Part shown: positions 62,736-64,000 of the stretch, piece after piece
Layout: every line of letters starts with the position of its first letter
How positions within the stretch are numbered: position 1 is the first letter of the stretch
Assembly: GCA_947447525.1 (NCBI GenBank)
Contig: CANFJL010000007.1
Location: 1 to 64,000 of the forward strand
Direction: 5' to 3'
Source: Flavobacteriales bacterium
Lineage (GTDB): Bacteria > Bacteroidota > Bacteroidia > Flavobacteriales_D > Crocinitomicaceae
Length of the DNA: 64,000 nucleotides
Notes under the pieces: generated by a model
The model's input: only the letters and a program-made list of their open reading frames with translations
The model's database searches: none
Told to the model about the DNA's origin: nothing
Position numbers and translations under genes: made by a program

Positions 62736-64000
62736 ATGAATTATGATGTCATTGTTGTAGGAAGTGGTCCAGGAGGATATGTTACTGCTATACGCGCTTC
62801 ACAATTAGGTCTTAAAACGGCTATTGTAGAACGAGAATCTCTTGGAGGTGTTTGCTTAAATTGGGGGTGTATACCAACCAAGGCTTTAATTAAAAGCGCC
62901 AATGTTTTTGAATATTTGAATCATGCATCGGACTATGGAATTACTGTAAAAGATGCCAAAATGGATTTTGGAGCTATGGTGAAGAGAAGTCGTGACGTAG
63001 CTAATGGCATGAGTACTGGTATTCAATTTTTAATGAAAAAGAATAAAATTGATGTCTTAAAAGGAAGTGGGAAAATTGCTGCAGGAAAAACTGTTATTGT
63101 TACAGATGAATCAGGTATTGCTACTAATTATACAGCTGGAAAAGCAGTTATTATTGCAACAGGGTCGCGCTCTCGCGAATTGCCTAATCTTCCGCAAGAT
63201 GGACAGAAAATAATTGGTTATAGACAAGCAATGACCTTAGCTTCACAACCAAAAAGATTGGTGATTGTAGGTTCAGGTGCCATTGGTGTTGAATTTGCTT
63301 ATATCTATAATTCCATAGGAACAGAAGTTACCATTGTTGAATACCTTCCAAACATTGTTCCTGTTGAGGATGAAGACGTTTCTAAGCAATTAGAGAAATC
63401 TTTCAAAAAAGCTGGTGTAAAAATTATGACAAATGCTTCTGTTGAAAGTGTAGATACTTCAGGAAAAGATTGCATTGTTACTATAAAAACAGAAAAAGGT
63501 GAAGAGAAAATCTCTTGTGATATAGTACTTTCAGCTGTTGGAATTCAAGCAAATATTGAAGGAATAGGTTTAGAAGAAATTGGAATTGTCGTTGACAAAG
63601 GCCGCATCTTAGTAGATGAATATTACCAAACTAATATGCCTGGATATTATGCCATTGGCGATATTGTTCCAGGTCCCGCATTGGCCCACGTTGCTTCTGC
63701 AGAAGGAATTATTTGTGTTGAAAAAATCGCTGGACATGATCCTGCACCATTAGATTATGGAAATATACCAGGGTGTACTTATTGTTCACCTGAAGTTGCC
63801 TCTGTGGGCATGACTGAGAAAGCAGCGAAAGCCGCTGGAATCGATATTAAAATTGGTAAATTTCCTTTTTCCGCATCTGGAAAAGCAAGTGCTGCTGGTG
63901 CAAAAGATGGATTTGTTAAATTAATTTTTGATGCCAAATACGGCGAATTATTAGGCGGGCATATGATTGGTGCTAATGTTACGGAAATGGTTGCTGAATT
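62736..64000 (+). CDS. lpdA: Dihydrolipoyl dehydrogenase (E3), cut by the window edge
   Basis: The first 421 residues are visible; the frame runs off the right edge, and about 40-50 residues including the C-terminal His-Glu pair are missing. FAD site VVGSGPGGY (8-15), redox-active disulfide Cys40/Cys45 in GGVCLNWGCIPTKAL, NAD site IVGSGAIGVEFAY and AIGDIVPGPALAHVAS are all normal. It reoxidises lipoyl groups of the 2-oxoacid dehydrogenase and glycine-cleavage complexes. It is monocistronic so far as seen and divergent from purL. Confidence 0.96.
   Translation, partial: MNYDVIVVGSGPGGYVTAIRASQLGLKTAIVERESLGGVCLNWGCIPTKALIKSANVFEYLNHASDYGITVKDAKMDFGAMVKRSRDVANGMSTGIQFLMKKNKIDVLKGSGKIAAGKTVIVTDESGIATNYTAGKAVIIATGSRSRELPNLPQDGQKIIGYRQAMTLASQPKRLVIVGSGAIGVEFAYIYNSIGTEVTIVEYLPNIVPVEDEDVSKQLEKSFKKAGVKIMTNASVESVDTSGKDCIVTIKTEKGEEKISCDIVLSAVGIQANIEGIGLEEIGIVVDKGRILVDEYYQTNMPGYYAIGDIVPGPALAHVASAEGIICVEKIAGHDPAPLDYGNIPGCTYCSPEVASVGMTEKAAKAAGIDIKIGKFPFSASGKASAAGAKDGFVKLIFDAKYGELLGGHMIGANVTEMVAE

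Overview
The window is a stretch of chromosome from an AT-rich member of the Bacteroidota, most likely order Flavobacteriales. I infer this from several signs: gliding lipoprotein genes gldB and gldC, a large exported protein with SprB-type repeats and a CHU_C-type C-terminal sorting domain (type IX secretion substrate), many Bacteroidota-restricted families (DUF4290, DUF2797, DUF4197, DUF6089, TIGR02757, DUF2805), absence of Shine-Dalgarno sequences, and -7 boxes of the form TAnnTTTG in front of many genes. A Crocinitomicaceae/Fluviicola-like origin would fit but cannot be proven from this sequence. No phage, insertion sequence, CRISPR array or tRNA gene was seen. No gene-free stretch exceeds 300 bases.

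Layout. 1-1060: a leftward promoter and structured leader that run off the left edge (possibly an rRNA operon leader), then two small leftward genes. 1201-3971: ABC-F ATPase, a Rieske-like lipoprotein and a ferredoxin. 3984-8237: nadE and an outer-membrane barrel gene, divergent from gldB-gldC-DUF2797-GtrA. 8230-12848: a leftward glycosyltransferase and cysteine desulfurase, then a sulfur-detoxification pair (persulfide dioxygenase-rhodanese fusion and TauE/SafE permease). 13048-15100: RNA helicase, flavin reductase, DUF2805. 15097-17729: leftward fructose-bisphosphate aldolase, accD and a metallo-beta-lactamase-fold gene. 17866-18039: a 49-residue gene with its own terminator. 18072-22049: a GH20 hexosaminidase, two barrel proteins and a cytochrome c lipoprotein. 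22128-27032: menB, pepD, ribBA, lolD-like, TIGR02757.

27034-34503 is leftward: an unknown anchored protein, HMG-CoA lyase, pyrD, a DUF6089 barrel, an ECF sigma factor with a 60-residue membrane partner, and two outer-membrane proteins, one with a ComEA-like helix-hairpin-helix head. 34695-39622: the two methylmalonyl-CoA mutase subunits, a PKD-like exported protein and a DivIC/FtsB homologue. 39609-42965 is leftward: surE, a small membrane protein, lpxB and a SpoIID-like protein. 43037-46064: an NlpC/P60 peptidase, a sugar-nucleotide epimerase and glyA. 46091-48865 is leftward: a membrane protein, a VWA protein and aroQ, followed by divergent xerD. 49770-53262 is leftward: a fused 2-oxoacid dehydrogenase E1 and glutamate dehydrogenase. 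53488-57822: the type IX substrate, a DUF4197 lipoprotein and a nucleoside phosphorylase. 57824-62535 is leftward: purL, DUF4290, murA and a TlpA-like thioredoxin. 62736 to the right edge: a partial dihydrolipoyl dehydrogenase.

Most of this is core metabolism and envelope biogenesis, packed tightly with many 1-16 base overlaps. I found no clear undescribed system. The items most worth checking are the 49-residue gene, the Cys-to-Asp change in MurA (predicted fosfomycin insensitivity), the HhH-headed barrel with its FadL-like partner, the ECF sigma/60-residue pair, the inverted repeats near the sulfur operon and near gdhA, the 2-base divergence of aroQ and xerD, and the frequent TTG start codons.
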